Shown here one piece after another: positions 47,202 through 61,839 of a stretch of 64,000 nt of DNA. How positions within the stretch are numbered: position 1 is the stretch's first letter; every line of letters begins with the position of its first letter. The position numbers and the translations under genes were made by a program. Source of the DNA: Schistocerca nitens (taxonomy: Eukaryota; Arthropoda; Insecta; Orthoptera; Acrididae); contig NC_064621.1 of the NCBI RefSeq assembly GCF_023898315.1, positions 12,894,501 to 12,958,500 on the forward strand. Reading direction: 5' to 3'. Under the pieces are notes generated by a model. The model was not told where the DNA came from. It ran no database searches and saw only the letters and a program-made list of their open reading frames with translations.

Positions 47202-50200
47202 GCATCGGAATGTGAAAGTGGTGACACAGGAAACGCTCAAACATGGACAGTATGAACACTCAGTCTTCTTGTACTTATGTCGTCAGTGGATACAGTAAAG
47301 CTGCAGAGGTGCATCAGAATGTAAAACTGGCAACAGAGGAAACGCTCAAAACATAGACAGTAAGAAGACACAGTCTTCTTGTACTTAAGTCGGCACTGTA
47401 TCTCTTATATTTAATTCCGATACAATTTCTGTGCTTCATCGTCAACGTGAAGGTCCAAAGGATAAAGTAAACCTGCAGAGGTGCATCGGAATGTAAAACT
47501 GGTGACACAGGAAACGCTCAAGGCGTAGACAGCAAGAAGACTTTGTCTTCATGTACTTAAGTCGGCAGTGTGTCTCTTATATTTAATTCCGATGCAATTT
47601 CCGTGTTTCAACGTCAATGTGAAGGTCCAAGGGATACAGTGAACCTGCAGATGTGCATCGGAATGTAAAACTGGTGACACAGAAAACGCTCTAAACATAG
47701 ACAGAAAGAAGACACTTTCTTCTTGTACTTAAATCGCCATTGTGCCTTTTATATTTAATTCCGATGCAATTTCTATGTTTCATCGTCACTGTGAAGGTCC
47801 AAGGGATACAGTAAACCTGCAGAGGTGCATCGGAATGTAAAACTGGTGACACAGGAAACGCTCAAAACATAGACAGTAGGAAGACTCAGTCTTCCTGTAC
47901 TTCAGTCGGCATTGTGTCTCTTATATTTAATTCCGATGCAATTTCTGTGTTTCATCGTCAATGGGAAGGCCCAAGGGATACAGTAACATGCAGAGGTGCA
48001 TCGAAATGTAAAACTGGTGACACAGGAAACGGCCAAAAGATAGACAGTAGGAAGACTCAGTCTGCCTGTACTTAAGTCGACATTGTGTCTCTTATATTTA
48101 ATTCCGATGCAATTTCTGTGTTTCATCGTCAATGGGAATGTCCAAGGGATACAGTAAACCTGCAGATGTGGATCGGAATGTAAAACTGGTGACACAGGAA
48201 GCGCTCAAATCATTAACAGTAGGAAGACTCAGTGTTCCTGTCCTTAAGTCGGCATTGTGTCTCTTATATTTATTTCCGATGCAATTTCTGTGTTTCATCG
48301 TCAATGGGAAGGTCCAAGGGATACATTAACCTGCAGAGGTGCATCGGAATGTAAAACTGGTGACACAGGAAGCGCTCAAAACATAGACCCTAAAAGACTC
48401 AGTTTTCTTGTACTTAAGTCGGCATTGTGTCTCTTATGTTTAATTCAGATGCAATATCTGTGTTTCATCGTCACTGTGACGGTCCAAGGGATACAGTAAA
48501 CCTGCAGATGTGCATGGCAATGTAAAACTGGCGACACAGGAAACGCTCAAAACATAGACAGTAGGAAGACTCAGTCTTCCTGTACTTAAGTCGGCATTGT
48601 GACTCTTATATTTAATTCCAATGCAATTTCTGTGTTTCATCGTCAATGGGAAGGTCCAACGGTACAGTAAACCTGCGGAGGTGCATCGGAATGTAAAACT
48701 GGTGACACAGGAAACGCTCAAAACATACACCCTAAGAAGACTCAGTTTTCTTGTACTTAAATCGGCATTGTGTCTCTTATATTTAATTCCGATGCAATTT
48801 CTGTGTTTCATCGTCACTGTGAAGGTCCAGGGGATACAGTAAACCTGCAGAGGTGCATCGGAATGTAAAACTGGTGACACAGGAAACGCTCAAATCATTA
48901 ACAGTAGGAAGACTCAGTGTTCCTGACCTTAAGTCATCATTGTGTCTCTTGTATTTAATTCCGATGCAATTTCTGTGTCTCATCGTCACTGTGAAGGTCC
49001 AAGGGATACAGTAAACCTGCAGAGGTGCATCGGAATGTAAAATGGTGACACAGGAAACGCTCAAAACATAGACAGTAGGAAGACTCAGTCTTCCTCTACT
49101 TCAGTCGGCATTGTGTCTCTTATATTTAATTCCGATGCAATTTCTATGTTTCATCGTCAATGGGAAGGCCCAAGGGATACAGTAACACGCAGAGGTGCAT
49201 CGGAATGTAAAACTGGTGACACAGGAAACGGCCAAAACATAGACAGTAGGAAGACTCAGTCTGCCTGAGCTTAAGTCGACATTGTGTCTATTATATTTAA
49301 TTCCGATGCAATTTCTGTGTTTCATCGTCAATGGGAAGGTCCAAGGGATACAGTAAACCTGCAGAGGTGCATCGGAATGTAAAACTGGTGACACAGCAAA
49401 CGCTCAAATCATTAACAGTAGGAGGACTCAGTTTTCTTGTACTTAAGTCGGCATTGTGTCTCTTATATTTAATTCCGATGCAATTTCTGTGTTTCATCGT
49501 CACTGTGACGGTCCAACGGATACAGTTAACCTGCAGAGGTGCATTGGAATGTAAAATTGTTGACACAGGAAAAGCTCGTAACATAGACAGAAAGAAGACT
49601 TGTTCTTCTTGTACTTAAGTCGGCATTGTGTCTCATATATTTCGCTCCGATGCAATTTCTGTCTTTCATCGTGAATGTGAAAGTCCAAGAGATTCAGTAA
49701 ACCTGCAGAGGTGCATCGGAATGAAAAACTGGTGACACAGGAAACGCTCAAAACATAGACAGAAAGAAGACACTTTCTTCTTGTACTTAAATCGCCATTG
49801 TGCCTCTTATATTTAATTCCGATGCAATTTCTGTGTTTCATCGTCACTGTGAAGGTCCAAGGGATACAGTAAACCTGCAGAGGTGCATCGGAATGTAAAA
49901 GTGGTGACACAGGAAACGCTCAAACATGAACAGTATGAAGACTCAGTCTTATTGTACTTAAGTCGGCAGTGTTTCGTTTACATTTCATTCCGATGCAATT
50001 TCTGTGTTTCATCGTCAATGTGAAGGTCCAAGGGATACAGGAAACCTGCAGAGGTGCATCGGAATGTCAAATTGGTGACACAGGAAACGCTCAAAACATA
50101 GACAGTAAAATAACTCAGTCTTCTTGTACTTAAGTCGGCATTGTGTCTCTTATATTTACATGCGACGCAATTTCTGTGTTTCATCGTCAATGTGAAGGTC

Positions 50201-50539
50201 CAAGGGATACAGTAAAGCAGCAAAGGTGCATCGGAATGTAAGAGTGTGGACACACGAAACGCTCAAACATGGACAGTAAGAAGACTCAGTCTTCTTGTAC
50301 TTAAGTGGGCAGTGTGTCGCTTACATTTAATTCCGATGCAATTTCTGTGTTTCATCGTCAATGTGAATGTCCAAGGGATACAGTAAACCTGCAGAGGTGC
50401 ATCGGAATGTAAAACTGGTGACACAGGAAACGCTCAAAGCATAGACAGCAAGAAGACTCAGTCTTCTTGTAGTTAAGTCGGCACTGTGTCTCTTATATTT
50501 ACATGCGACGCAATTTCTGTGTTTCATCGTCAATGCGAA

Positions 50540-50660
50540 GGTCCAAGGGATAAAACGGGTGACAAAGGAAACGATGGAAATATCTTCTTTTACTTAAATC
50601 GCCATTGTTCCTCTTATATTTAATTCGGATGCAAATTCCGTGTTTCATCGTCAATGTGAA
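50540..50660. repeat. 121-bp truncated marker monomer, third occurrence
   Basis: Counterpart of 21477-21597 in unit 2; spacing between GGTCC landmarks is again 121 bp. Confidence 0.85.
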
Positions 50661-50828
50661 GGTCCAAGGGATACAGGAAACCTGCTGAGGTGCATCGGAA
50701 TGTCAAATTGGTGACACAGGAAACGCTTAAAACACAGTAAAAAGACTCAGTCTTCTTGTACTTAAGCCGGCATTGTGTCTCTTCTATTGAATTCCGATGC
50801 AATTTCTGTGATTCATCGTCTATGTGAA

Positions 50829-52212
50829 GGCCCAAGGGATACAGTAACATTCAGAGGTGCATCGAAATGTAAAACTGGTGACACAGGAAACGGCCAAAAG
50901 ATAGACAGTAGGAAGACTCAGTCTGCCTGTACTTAAGTCGACATTGTGTCGATTATATTTAATTCCGATGCAATTTCTGTGTTTCATCGTCAATGGGAAT
51001 GTCCAAGGGATACAGTAAACCTGCAGATGTGCATCGGAATGTAAAACTGGTGACACAGGAGGCGCTCAAATCATTAACAGTAGGAAGACTCAGTGTTCCT
51101 GTCCTTAAGTCGGCATTGTGTCTCTTATATTTAATTCCGATGCAATTTCTGTGTTTCATCGTCAATGGGAAGGTCCAAGGGATACATTAACCTGCAGAGG
51201 TGCATCGGAATGTAAAACTGGTGACACAGGAAGCGCTCGAAACATAGACCCTAAAAGACTCAGTTTTCTTGTACTTAAGTCGGCATTGTGTCTCTTATGT
51301 TTAATTCAGATGCAATATCTGTGTTTCATCGTCACTGTGACGGTCCAAGGGATACAGTAAACCTGCAGATGTGCATGGCAATGTAAAACTGGCGACACAG
51401 GAAACGCTCAAAACATAGACAGTAGGAAGACTCAGTCTTCCTGTACTTAAGTCGGCATTGTGACTCTTATATTTAATTCCAATGCAATTTCTGTGTTTCA
51501 TCGTCAATGGGAAGGTCCAACGGTACAGTAAACCTGCGGAGGTGCATCGGAATGTAAAACTGGTGACACAGGAAACGCTCAAAACATACACCTAAGAAGA
51601 CTCAGTTTTCTTGTACTTAAATCGGCATTGTGTCTCTTATATTTAATTCCGATGCAATTTCTGTGTTTCATCGTCACTCTGAAGGTCCAGGGGATACAGT
51701 AAACCTGCAGAGGTGCATCGGAATGTAAAACTGGTGACACAGGAAACGCTCAAATCATTAACAGTAGGAAGACTCAGTGTTCCTGACCTTAAGTCATCAT
51801 TGTGTCTCTCGTATTTAATTCCGATGCAATTTCTGTGTCTCATCGTCACTGTGAAGGTCCAAGGGATACAGTAAACCTGCAGAGGTGCATCGGAATGTAA
51901 AATGGTGACACAGGAAACGCTCAAAACATAGACAGTAGGAAGACTCAGTCTTCCTCTACTTCAGTCGGCATTGTGTCTCTTATATTTAATTCCGATGCAA
52001 TTTCTATGTTTCATCGTCAATGGGAAGGCCCAAGGGATACAGTAACACGCAGAGGTGCATCGGAATGTAAAACTGGTGACACAGGAAACGGCCAAAACAT
52101 AGACAGTAGGAAGACTCAGTCTGCCTGAGCTTAAGTCGACATTGTGTCTATTATATTTAATTCCGATGCAATTTCTGTGTTTCATCGTCAATGGGAAGGT
52201 CCAAGGGATACA
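50829..52212. repeat. Secondary duplication of 47968-49351
   Basis: The sequence repeats that found 2,860-2,861 bp upstream, almost without change. At the left junction, near 50829, a monomer of one type (GATTCATCGTCTATGTGAAGG) is joined in register to another (CCCAAGGGATACAGTAACA). At the right junction, near 52212, it returns in register to the type seen at 50670 and then at 50430. Unit 1 lacks this insertion. Confidence 0.8.
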
Positions 52213-52369
52213 GGAAACCTGCTGAGGTGCATCGGAATGTCAAATTGGTGACACAGGAAACGCTCAAAGCATAGACAGCAAGAAGACTCAGTCTTCTTGT
52301 AGTTAAGTCGGCACTGTGTCTCTTATATTTACATGCGACGCAATTTCTGTGTTTCATTGTCAATGCGAA

Positions 52370-52490
52370 GGTCCAAGGGATAAAACTGGTGACACAGGAA
52401 ACGATGGAAATATCTTCTTTTACTTAAATCGCCATTGTTCCTCTTATATTTAATTCGGATGCAAATTCCGTGTTTCATCGTCAATGTGAA
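52370..52490. repeat. 121-bp truncated marker monomer, fourth occurrence
   Basis: Second copy of the marker in unit 2, 1,830 bp after the one at 50540. It corresponds to the secondary duplication. Confidence 0.85.
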
Positions 52491-55400
52491 GGTCCAAGGG
52501 ATACAGGAAACCTGCTGAGGTGCATCGGAATGTCAAATTGGTGACACAGGAAACGCTTAAAACATAGACAGTAAGAAGACTCAGTCTTCTTGTACTTAAG
52601 CCGGCATTGTGTCTCTTCTATTGAATTCCGATGCAATTTCTGTGATTCATCGTCTATGTGAAGGTCCAAGGGATACAGTAAACCTGCAGAGGTGCATCGG
52701 AATGTAAACCCGGTGACACAGGAAACGCTCAAAGCATAGACAGTAAAATAACTCAGTCTTCTTGTACTTAAGTCGGCATTGTGTCTCTTATTTTTACATG
52801 CGACGCAATTTCTGTGTTTCATCGTCAATGTGAATGTCCAAGGGATACAGTAAACCTGCAGTGGTACATTGGAATGTAAAACTGGTGACACAGGAAACGC
52901 TCAAAGCATAGACAGCAAGAAGACTCAGTCTTCTTGTACTTAAGTCGGCAGTGTGTCTCTTAGATTTAATTCCGATGCAATTTCCGTGTTTCAACGTCAA
53001 TGTGAAGTTCCAAGGGATACAGTAAACCTGCAGATGTGCATCGGAATGTAAAACTGGTGACACAGAAAACGCTCAAAACATAGACAGAAAGAAGACACTT
53101 TCTTCTCGTACTTAAATCGCCATTGTGCCTCTTATATTTAATTCCGATGCAATTTCTGTGTTTCATCGTCACTGTGAAGGTCCAAGGGATACAGTAAACC
53201 TGCAGAGGTGCATCGGAATGTAAAACTGGTGACACAGGAACGCTCAAATCATAGACAGTAGGAAGACTCAGTAATCGTGTACTTCAGTCGGCATTGTGTC
53301 CCTTATATTTAATTCCGGTGCAATTTCTGTGCTTCATCGTCAATGGGAAGGCCCAAGGGATACAGTAACATGCAGAGATGCATCGGAATGTAAAACTGGT
53401 GACACAGGAGACGGCCAAAACATAGACAGTAGGAAGACTCAGTCTGCCTGTACTTAAGTCGACATTGTGTCTCTTATATTTAATTCCGATGCAATTTCTG
53501 TGTTTCATCGTCAATGGGAAGGTCCAAGGGATACAGTAAACCTGCAGAGGTGCTTCGGAATGTAAAACTGGTGACACAGGAAGCGCTCAAAACATAGACC
53601 CTAAAAGACTCAGTTTTGTTGTACTTAAGTCGGCATTGTGACTCTTATATTTAATTCCGATGCCATTTCTGTGTTTCATCGTCACTGTGACGGTCCAAGG
53701 GATACAGTAAACCTGCAGAGGTGCATTGGAATGTAAAATTGTTGACATAGGAAAAGCTCGTAACATAGACAGAAAGAAGACTTGTTCTTCTTGTACTTAA
53801 GTCGGCATTGTGTCTCATATATTTCATTCCGATGCAATTTCTATCTTTCATCGTCAATGTGAAAGTCCAAGAGATTCAGTAAACCTGCAGAGGTGCATCG
53901 GAATGAAAACTGGTGACACAGGAAACGCTCAAAACATAGACAGAAAGAAGACACTTTCTTCTTGTACTTAAATCGCCATTGTGCCTCTTATATTTAATTC
54001 CGATGCAATTTCTGTGTTTCATCGTCACTGTGAAGGTCCAAGGGATACAGTAAACCTGCAGAAGTGCATCGGAATGTAAAAGTGGTGACACAGGAAACGC
54101 CCAAACATGAACAGTATGAAGACTCAGTCTTATTGTACTTAAGTCGGCAGTGTGTCGTTTACATTTCATGCCGATGCAATTTCTGTGTTTCATCGTCAAT
54201 GTGAAGGTCCAAGGGATACAGGAAACCTGCAGAGGTGCATCGGAATGTCAAATTGGTGACACAGGAAACCCTCAAAACATAGACAGTAAAATAACTCAGT
54301 CTTCTTGTACTTAAGTCGGCATTGTGTCTCTTATATTTACATGCGACGCAATTTCTGTGTTTCATCGTCAATGTGAAGGTCCAAGGGATACAGTAAAGCA
54401 GCAAAGGTGCATCGGAATGTAAGAGTGTGGACACACGAAACGCTCAAACATGGACAGTAAGAAGACTCAGTCTTCTTGTACTTAAGTCGGCGGTGTGTCG
54501 CTTACATTCAATTCCGATGCAATTTCTGTGTTTCATCGTCAATGTGAATGTCCAAGGGATACAGTAAACCTGCAGAGGTGCATCGGAATGTAAAACTGGT
54601 GACACAGGAAACGCTTAAAACATAGACAGTAAGAAGACTCAGTCTTCTTGTACTTAAGCCGGCATTGTGTCTCTCCTATTTAATTCCGATGCAATTTCTG
54701 TGATTCATCGTCTATGTGAAGGTCCAAGGGATACAGTAAACCTGCAGAGGTGCATCGGAATGTAAACCCGGTGACACAGGAAACGCTCAAAGCATAGACG
54801 GTAAAATAACTCTGTCTTTTTGTACATAAGTCGGCATTGTGTCTCTTATTTTTACATGCGACGCAATTTCTGTGTTTCATCGTCAATGTGAAGGTCCAAG
54901 GGATACAGTAAAGCAGCAGAGGTGCATCGGAATGTAAGAGTGTGGACACACGAAACGCTCAAACATGGACAGTAAGGAGACTCAGTCTTCTTGTACTTAA
55001 GTTGGCAGTGTGTCGCTTACATTTAATTCCGATGCAATTTCTGTGTTTCATCGTCAATGTGAATGTCCAAGGGATACAGTAAACCTGCAGAGGTGCATCG
55101 GAATGTAAAACTGGTGACACAGGAAATGCTCAAAGCATAGACAGCAAGAAGACTCAGTCTTCTTGTACTTAAGTCGGCAGTGTGTCTCTTAGATTTAATT
55201 CCGATGCAATTTCCGTGTTTCAACGTCAATGTGAAGTTCCAAGGGATACAGTAAACCTGCAGATGTGCATCGGAATGTAAACTGGTGACACAGAAAACGC
55301 TCAAAACATAGACAGAAAGAAGACACTTTCTTCTTGTACTTAAATCGCCATTGTGCCTCTTATATTTAATTCCGATGCAATTTCTGTGTTTCATCGTCAC

Positions 55401-58086
55401 TGTGAAGGTCCAAGGGATACAGTAAACCTGCAGAGGTGCATCGGAATGAAAAACTGGTGACACAGGAACGCTCAAATCATAGACAGTAGGAAGACTCAGT
55501 AATCCTGTACTTCAGTCGGCATTGTGTCCCTTATATTTAATTCCGATGCAATTTCTGTGCTTCATCGTCAATGGGAAGGCCCAAGGGATACAGTAACATG
55601 CAGAGATGCATCGGAATGTAAAACTGGTGACACAGGAGACGGCCAAAACATAGACAGTAGGAAGACTCAGTCTGCCTGTACTTAAGTCGACATTGTGTCT
55701 CTTATATTTAATTCCGATGCAATTTCTGTGTTTCATCGTCAATGGGAAGGTCCAAGGGATACAGTAAACCTGCAGAGGTGCTTCGGAATGTAAAACTGGT
55801 GACACAGGAAGCGCTCAAAGCATAGACCCTAAAAGACTCAGTTTTCTTGTACTTAAGTCGGCATTGTGTCCCTTATATTTAATTCCGATGCAATTTTTGT
55901 GTTTCATCGTCACTGTGACGGTCCAAGGGATACAGTAAACCTGCAGATGTGCATGGCAAAGTAAAACTGGCGACACGGAAACGCTCAAAACATTTACAGT
56001 AGGAAGACTCAGTCTTCCTGTACTTAAGTCGGCATTGTGTCTCATATATTTAATTCCGATGCAACTTCTGTGTTTCATCGTCAATGTGAAGGTCCAAGGG
56101 ATACAGTAAACCTGCAGAGGTGCGTGGGAATGTAAAACTGGGGACACAGGAAACACTCAAAACATAGACAGTAAGAAGACACAGTCTTCTTGTACTTAAG
56201 TCGGCACTGTATCTCTTATATTTAATTCCGATGCAATTTCTGTGTTTCATCTTCAATGTGAAGGTCCAATTGATACAGTAAACCTGTGGAGGTGCATCGG
56301 AATGTAAAACTGGTGACACAGGAAACGCTGTAAACATAGACAGTAAGAAGACTCAGCCTTCTTGTACTTAAGTCGGCATTGTATCTCTTATATTAAATTC
56401 CGATGATATTTCTGTGTTTCATCGTCAATGTGAAGGTCCAATGGATACAGTAAAGCTGCAGAGGTGCATCAGAATGTAATACTGGCAACAGAGGAAACGC
56501 TCAAAACATAGACAGTAAGAAGACACAATCTTCTTGTACTTAAGTCGCCACTGTATCTCTTATATTTAATTCCGACGCAATTTCTGTGTTTCATCGTCAA
56601 TGTGAAGGTCCAAGGAATACAGTAAAGCTGCAGATGTGCATCGGAATGTAAAACTGGTGACACAGAAAACGCTCAAATCTTAGACAGAAAGAAGACTCTG
56701 TCTTCTTGAACTTAAGTCGGCATTGTGTCTCATATATTTAATTCCGATGCAATTTCTGTGTTTCACTGTCAATGTGAAGGTCCAAGGGATACAGTAAACC
56801 TGAAGAGGTGCATCGGAATGTAAAACTGGTGACTCAGGAAACGCTCAAAACATAGACAGTAAGAAGACACAGCCTTCTTGTACTTACGTCGGCCGTGTGG
56901 CTCTTATATTTAATTCCGATGCGATTTCTGTGCTTCATCTTCAATGTGAAAGTCCAAGGGATACAGTAAACCTGAGGAGGTGCATCGGAATGTAAAACTG
57001 GCGACAGAGTACACGCTCAAAACATAGACAATAAGAAGACTCAGCCTTCTTGTACTTAAGTCGGCATAGTGATTCTTATATTAAATTCCGATGCAATATC
57101 TGTGTTTCATCGTCAATGTGAAGGTCCAAGGTATACAGTAAACCTGCAGAGGTGCATCGGAATGTAAAAATGGTGACACAGGATACGCTCTAAACATAGA
57201 CAGTAAGAACACTCAGTCTTCTGGTACTTAAGTCGGCATTGTGTCTCTTATATTTAATTCCGATGCAATTTCTGTGTTTCGTCGTGAATGTAAAGGTCCA
57301 AGGGATACAGTGAACCTGGAGAGGTGCATCGAATGTAAAACTAGTGACACAGGAAACGCTCAAAACATAGACAGTAAGAAGACTCAGTCTTCTTGTACTT
57401 AAGTCGGCATTGTGTCTATTATATTTAATTCCGATGCAATTTCTGTGCTTCATCGTCAATGTGAAGGTCCAAGGGATACAGTAAACCTGCAGAGGTGCAT
57501 CGAATGTAAAACTGGTGACACACGAAACGCACAAAACATAGACAGTAAGAAGACTCAGCCGTCTTCTACTTAAGTCGGCATTGTGTCTGTAATATTTACT
57601 TCCGATGCAATGTCTGTGTTTCATAACAATGTGAAGGTTCAAGGGATACAGTAAACCAGCAGAGGTGCATCGGAATGCAAAAGTGGTGACACAGGTATCG
57701 CTAAAAACATAGACAGTACGAAGACTCAGTTTTCTTGTACTTAAGTTGGCATTGTGTCTCTTATTTTTAATTCCGATGCAATGTCTGTGTTTCATCGTCA
57801 ATGTGAAGGTCCAAGGAATACAGCAAACCTGCAGAGGTGCATTGGATTATAAACTGGAGACAGAGGAAACGTTCAAAACATAGACAGTAAGAAGACTCAG
57901 CCTTCTTGTACTTAAGTCGGCATTGTGTCTGTTATATGTACTTGCGATGCAATTTCTGTGTTTCATCGTCAATGTGAAGGTCCAAGGGATACAGTAAACC
58001 AGCAGAGGTGGATCGGAATGTAAAAGTGGTGACACAGGAATCGCTCAAACATGGACAGTAAGATGACTCAGTCTTTTTGTACTTAA

Positions 58087-58222
58087 GTGTTTCATCGTCA
58101 ATGTGAAGGTCCAAGGAATACAGCAAACCTGCAGAGGTGCATTGGATTATAAACTGGAGACAGAGGAAACGTTCAAAACATAGACAGTAAGAAGACTCAG
58201 CCTTCTTGTACTTAAGTCGGCA
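58087..58222. repeat. Out-of-register partial monomer
   Basis: TGTACTTAAG is joined directly to TGTTTCATCG, skipping about 40 bases of the monomer. The following ~130 bases repeat 57786-57920 at an offset of about 302 bp. Unlike the other junctions this exchange is not in monomer register. It is absent from unit 1. Confidence 0.8.
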
Positions 58223-61200
58223 GTGTGTCGCCTACGTTTTATTCCGATGCAATTTCTGTGTTTCATCGTTAAAGTGAAGGTCCAATGGATACAGTGAACT
58301 TGCAGAGGTGCATCGGAGTGTGAAAATGGTGACACAGGAAACGCTCAAAACATAGACAGTAAGAACACTCAGTCTTCTGGTACTTAAGTCGGCATTGTGT
58401 CCCTTATATTTAATTCCGATGCAATTTCTGTGTTTCGTCGTGAATGTGAAGGTCCAAGGGATACAGTAAACCTGCAGAGGTGCATCGAATGTGAAACTGG
58501 TGACACAGGAAACGCTCAAAACATAGACAGTAAGAACACTCAGTCTTCCTGTACTTAAGTCGGCATTGTGTCTGTTATATTTAATTCCGATGCAATTTCT
58601 GTGTTTCATCGTCAATGTGAAGGTCCAAGGGATACAGCAAACCCGCAGAGGTGCATTGGAATGTAAAACTGGTGACACAGGAAACGCTCAAAACATAGAC
58701 CCTAAGAAGACTCAGTTTTCTTGTACTTAAGTCAGCATTGTGTCTCTTATATTTAATTCCGATGCAATTTCTGTTTTTCATCGTCACTGTGAAGGTCCAA
58801 GGGATACAGTAAACCTGCAGAGGTGAATCGGAATGTAAAACTGGTGACACAGGAAACACTCAAACCATAGACTGTAAGAAGAGTCAGTTTTCTTGTACTT
58901 AAGTCGGCATTGTGTCTCTTATATTTTTTTCTGGCGCACTTTCTGTGTTTCATCGTAAATGTGACGTTCCTAGGGATACAGTAAACCTTCAGACGTGCAT
59001 CGGAATGTAAAACTGGAGACGGAGGAAACGCTCAAAACATAGACAGTAAGAAGACTCAGCCTTCTTGTACTTAAGTCGGCAATGTGTCTGTTATATTTAC
59101 TTAGGATGCAATTTCTGTGTTTCATCGTTAATGTGAAGGTCCTAGGGATACGGTAAACCAGCAGAGGTGCATCGGAATGTAAAAGTGGTGACACAGGAAA
59201 CGCTAAAACATGGCCAGTATGAAGACTCAGTCTTATTGTACTTAAGTCGGCAGTGTGTCGTTTACATTTAATTCCGATGCAATTTCTGTGTTTCATCGTC
59301 AATGTGAAGGTCCAAGGGATACAGTAAACCTGCAGAGGTGCATCGGAATGAAAAACTGGTGACACAGGAAACGCTCAAAGCGTAGACAGCCAGAAGACGC
59401 AGTCTTCTTTTACTTAAGTCGGCAGTGTGTTTCTTAGATTTAATTCCGATGCAATTTCCGTGTTTCAACGTCAATGTGAAGGTCCAAGGGATACAGTAAA
59501 CCTGCAGATGTGCATCGGAATGTAAAACTGGTGACACAGAAAGCGCTCAAACCATAGACAGTAAAACAACTCAGTCTTCTTGTACTTAAGTCGGCATTGT
59601 GTCTCTTACATTTACATGCGACGCAATTTCTGTGTTTCATCGTCAATGTGAAGGTCCAAGGGATATAGTAAACCTGCAGAGGTGCATCGGAATGTAAAAC
59701 TGGTGACACAGGAAACGCTGAAAACATAGACAGTAAGAAGAATCAGCCTTCTTGTACTTAAGTTCTCATTGTATCTCTCATATTTAATTCCGATGATATT
59801 TCTGTGTTTCATCGTCAATGTGAAGGTCCAATGGTTACAGTAAAGCTGCAGAGGTGCATCAGAATGTTAAACTGGCAACAGAGGAAACGCTCAAAACATA
59901 GACAGTAAGAAGACACAGTCTTCTTGTACTTAAGTCGGCACTGTAGCTCTTATATTTAATTCCGATGCAATTTCTGTGTTTCATCCCCAATGTGAAGGTC
60001 CAAGGGATACAGTAAAGCTGCAGAGGTGCATCGGAATGTAAAACTGGTGACAGAGGAAACGCTCAAAACATAGACAGTAAGAAGACTCAGGCTTCTTGTA
60101 CTTAAGTTGGCAGTGTGTCTCTTATATTTAAATCCGATGCAATTTCCGTGTTTCAACGTCAATGTGAAGTTCCAAGGGATACAGTAAACCTGCATATGTG
60201 CATCGGAATGTAAAACTGGTGACACAGAAAACGCTCAAAACTTAGACAGAAGGAAGACTCTGTCTTCTTGTACTTAAGACGGCATTGTGTCTCATATATT
60301 TAATTCCGATGCAATTTCTGTGCTTCACCGTCAATGTGAAGGTCCAAGGGATACAGTAAACCTGAAGAGGTGCATCGGAATGGAAAGCTGGTGACACAGG
60401 AAACGCTCAAAACGTAGACAGTAAGAAGACACAGTCTTCTTGTACTTAAGTCGGCCGTGTGTCTCTTACATTTAATTCCGATGCGATTTCTGTGTTTCAA
60501 CTTCAATGTGAAGTTCCAAGGGATACAGTAAACCTGAGGAGGTGCATCGGAACGTAAAACTGGCGACAGAGTAAACGCTAAAAACATAGACAATAAGAAG
60601 ACTCAGATTTCTTGTACTTAAGTGGGCATAGTGATTCTTATATTAAATTCCGATTCAATTTCTGTGTTTCATCGTCAATGTGAAGGTCCAAGGTATACAG
60701 TAAACCTGCAGAGGTGCATCGGAATGTAAAAATGGTGACACAGGATACGCTCTAAACATAGACAGTAAGAACACTCAGTCTTCTGGTACTTAAGTCGGCA
60801 TTGTGTCTCTTATATTTAATTCCGATGCAATTTCTGTGTTTCGTCGTGAATGTAAAGGTCCAAGGGATACAGTGAACCTGCAGAGGTGCATCGAATGTAA
60901 AACTAGTGACACAGGAAACGCTCAAAACATAGACAGTAAGAAGACTCAGTCATCTTGTACTTAAGTCGGCATTGTGTCTCTTATATTTAATTCCGATGCA
61001 ATTTCTGTGTTTCATCGTCAATGTGAAGGTCCAAGGGATACAGTAAACCTGCAGAGGTGCATCAGAATGTGAAACTGGCGACAGAGGAAACGCTCAAAAC
61101 ATAGTCAGTAAGAAGACTCAGTCTTCTTGTACTTAAGTCGGCAGTGTGTCTCTTATATTTAATTCCGATGCAATTTCTGTGCTTCGTCGTGAATGTAAAG

Positions 61201-61839
61201 GTCCAAGGGATACAGTAAACCTGCAGAGGTGCATCGAATGTGAAACTGGTGACACCGGAAACGCTCAAAACATAGACAGTAAGAAGACTCATCCTTCTTG
61301 TACTTAAGTCGGCATTGTGTCTCTTATATTTAATTCCGATGCAATTTCTGTGTTTCATCGTCAATGTGAAGGTCCAAGTTATACAGTAAAGCTGCAGAGG
61401 TGTATCAGAGTGTAAAACTGGAGACAGAGGAAACGCTCAAAACATGGACAGTAAGAAGACTCAGCCTTCTTGTCCTTAAGTCGGCACTGTATCTCTTATA
61501 TTTAATTCCGATGCAATTTCTGTTTTTCATTGTCAATGTGAAGGTCCAAGGGATACAGTAAACCTGCAGAGGTGCATCGGAATGTAAAAATGGTGACAAA
61601 GGACACGCTCAAAACATAGACGGTAAGAAGACTCAGTCTTCGTGTACTTAAGTCGGCATTGTGTCTCTTATATTTAATTCCGATGCATTTTCTGTGTGTC
61701 GTCGAGAATGTGAAGGTCCAAGGGATACAGTAAACCTGCAGAGGTGCATCGAATGTAAAGATTGTAACACAAGAAACGCTCAAAACATAAGCAGTAAGAA
61801 GACTCAGTCTTCTTGTACTTAAGTCGGTATTGTGTCTGT

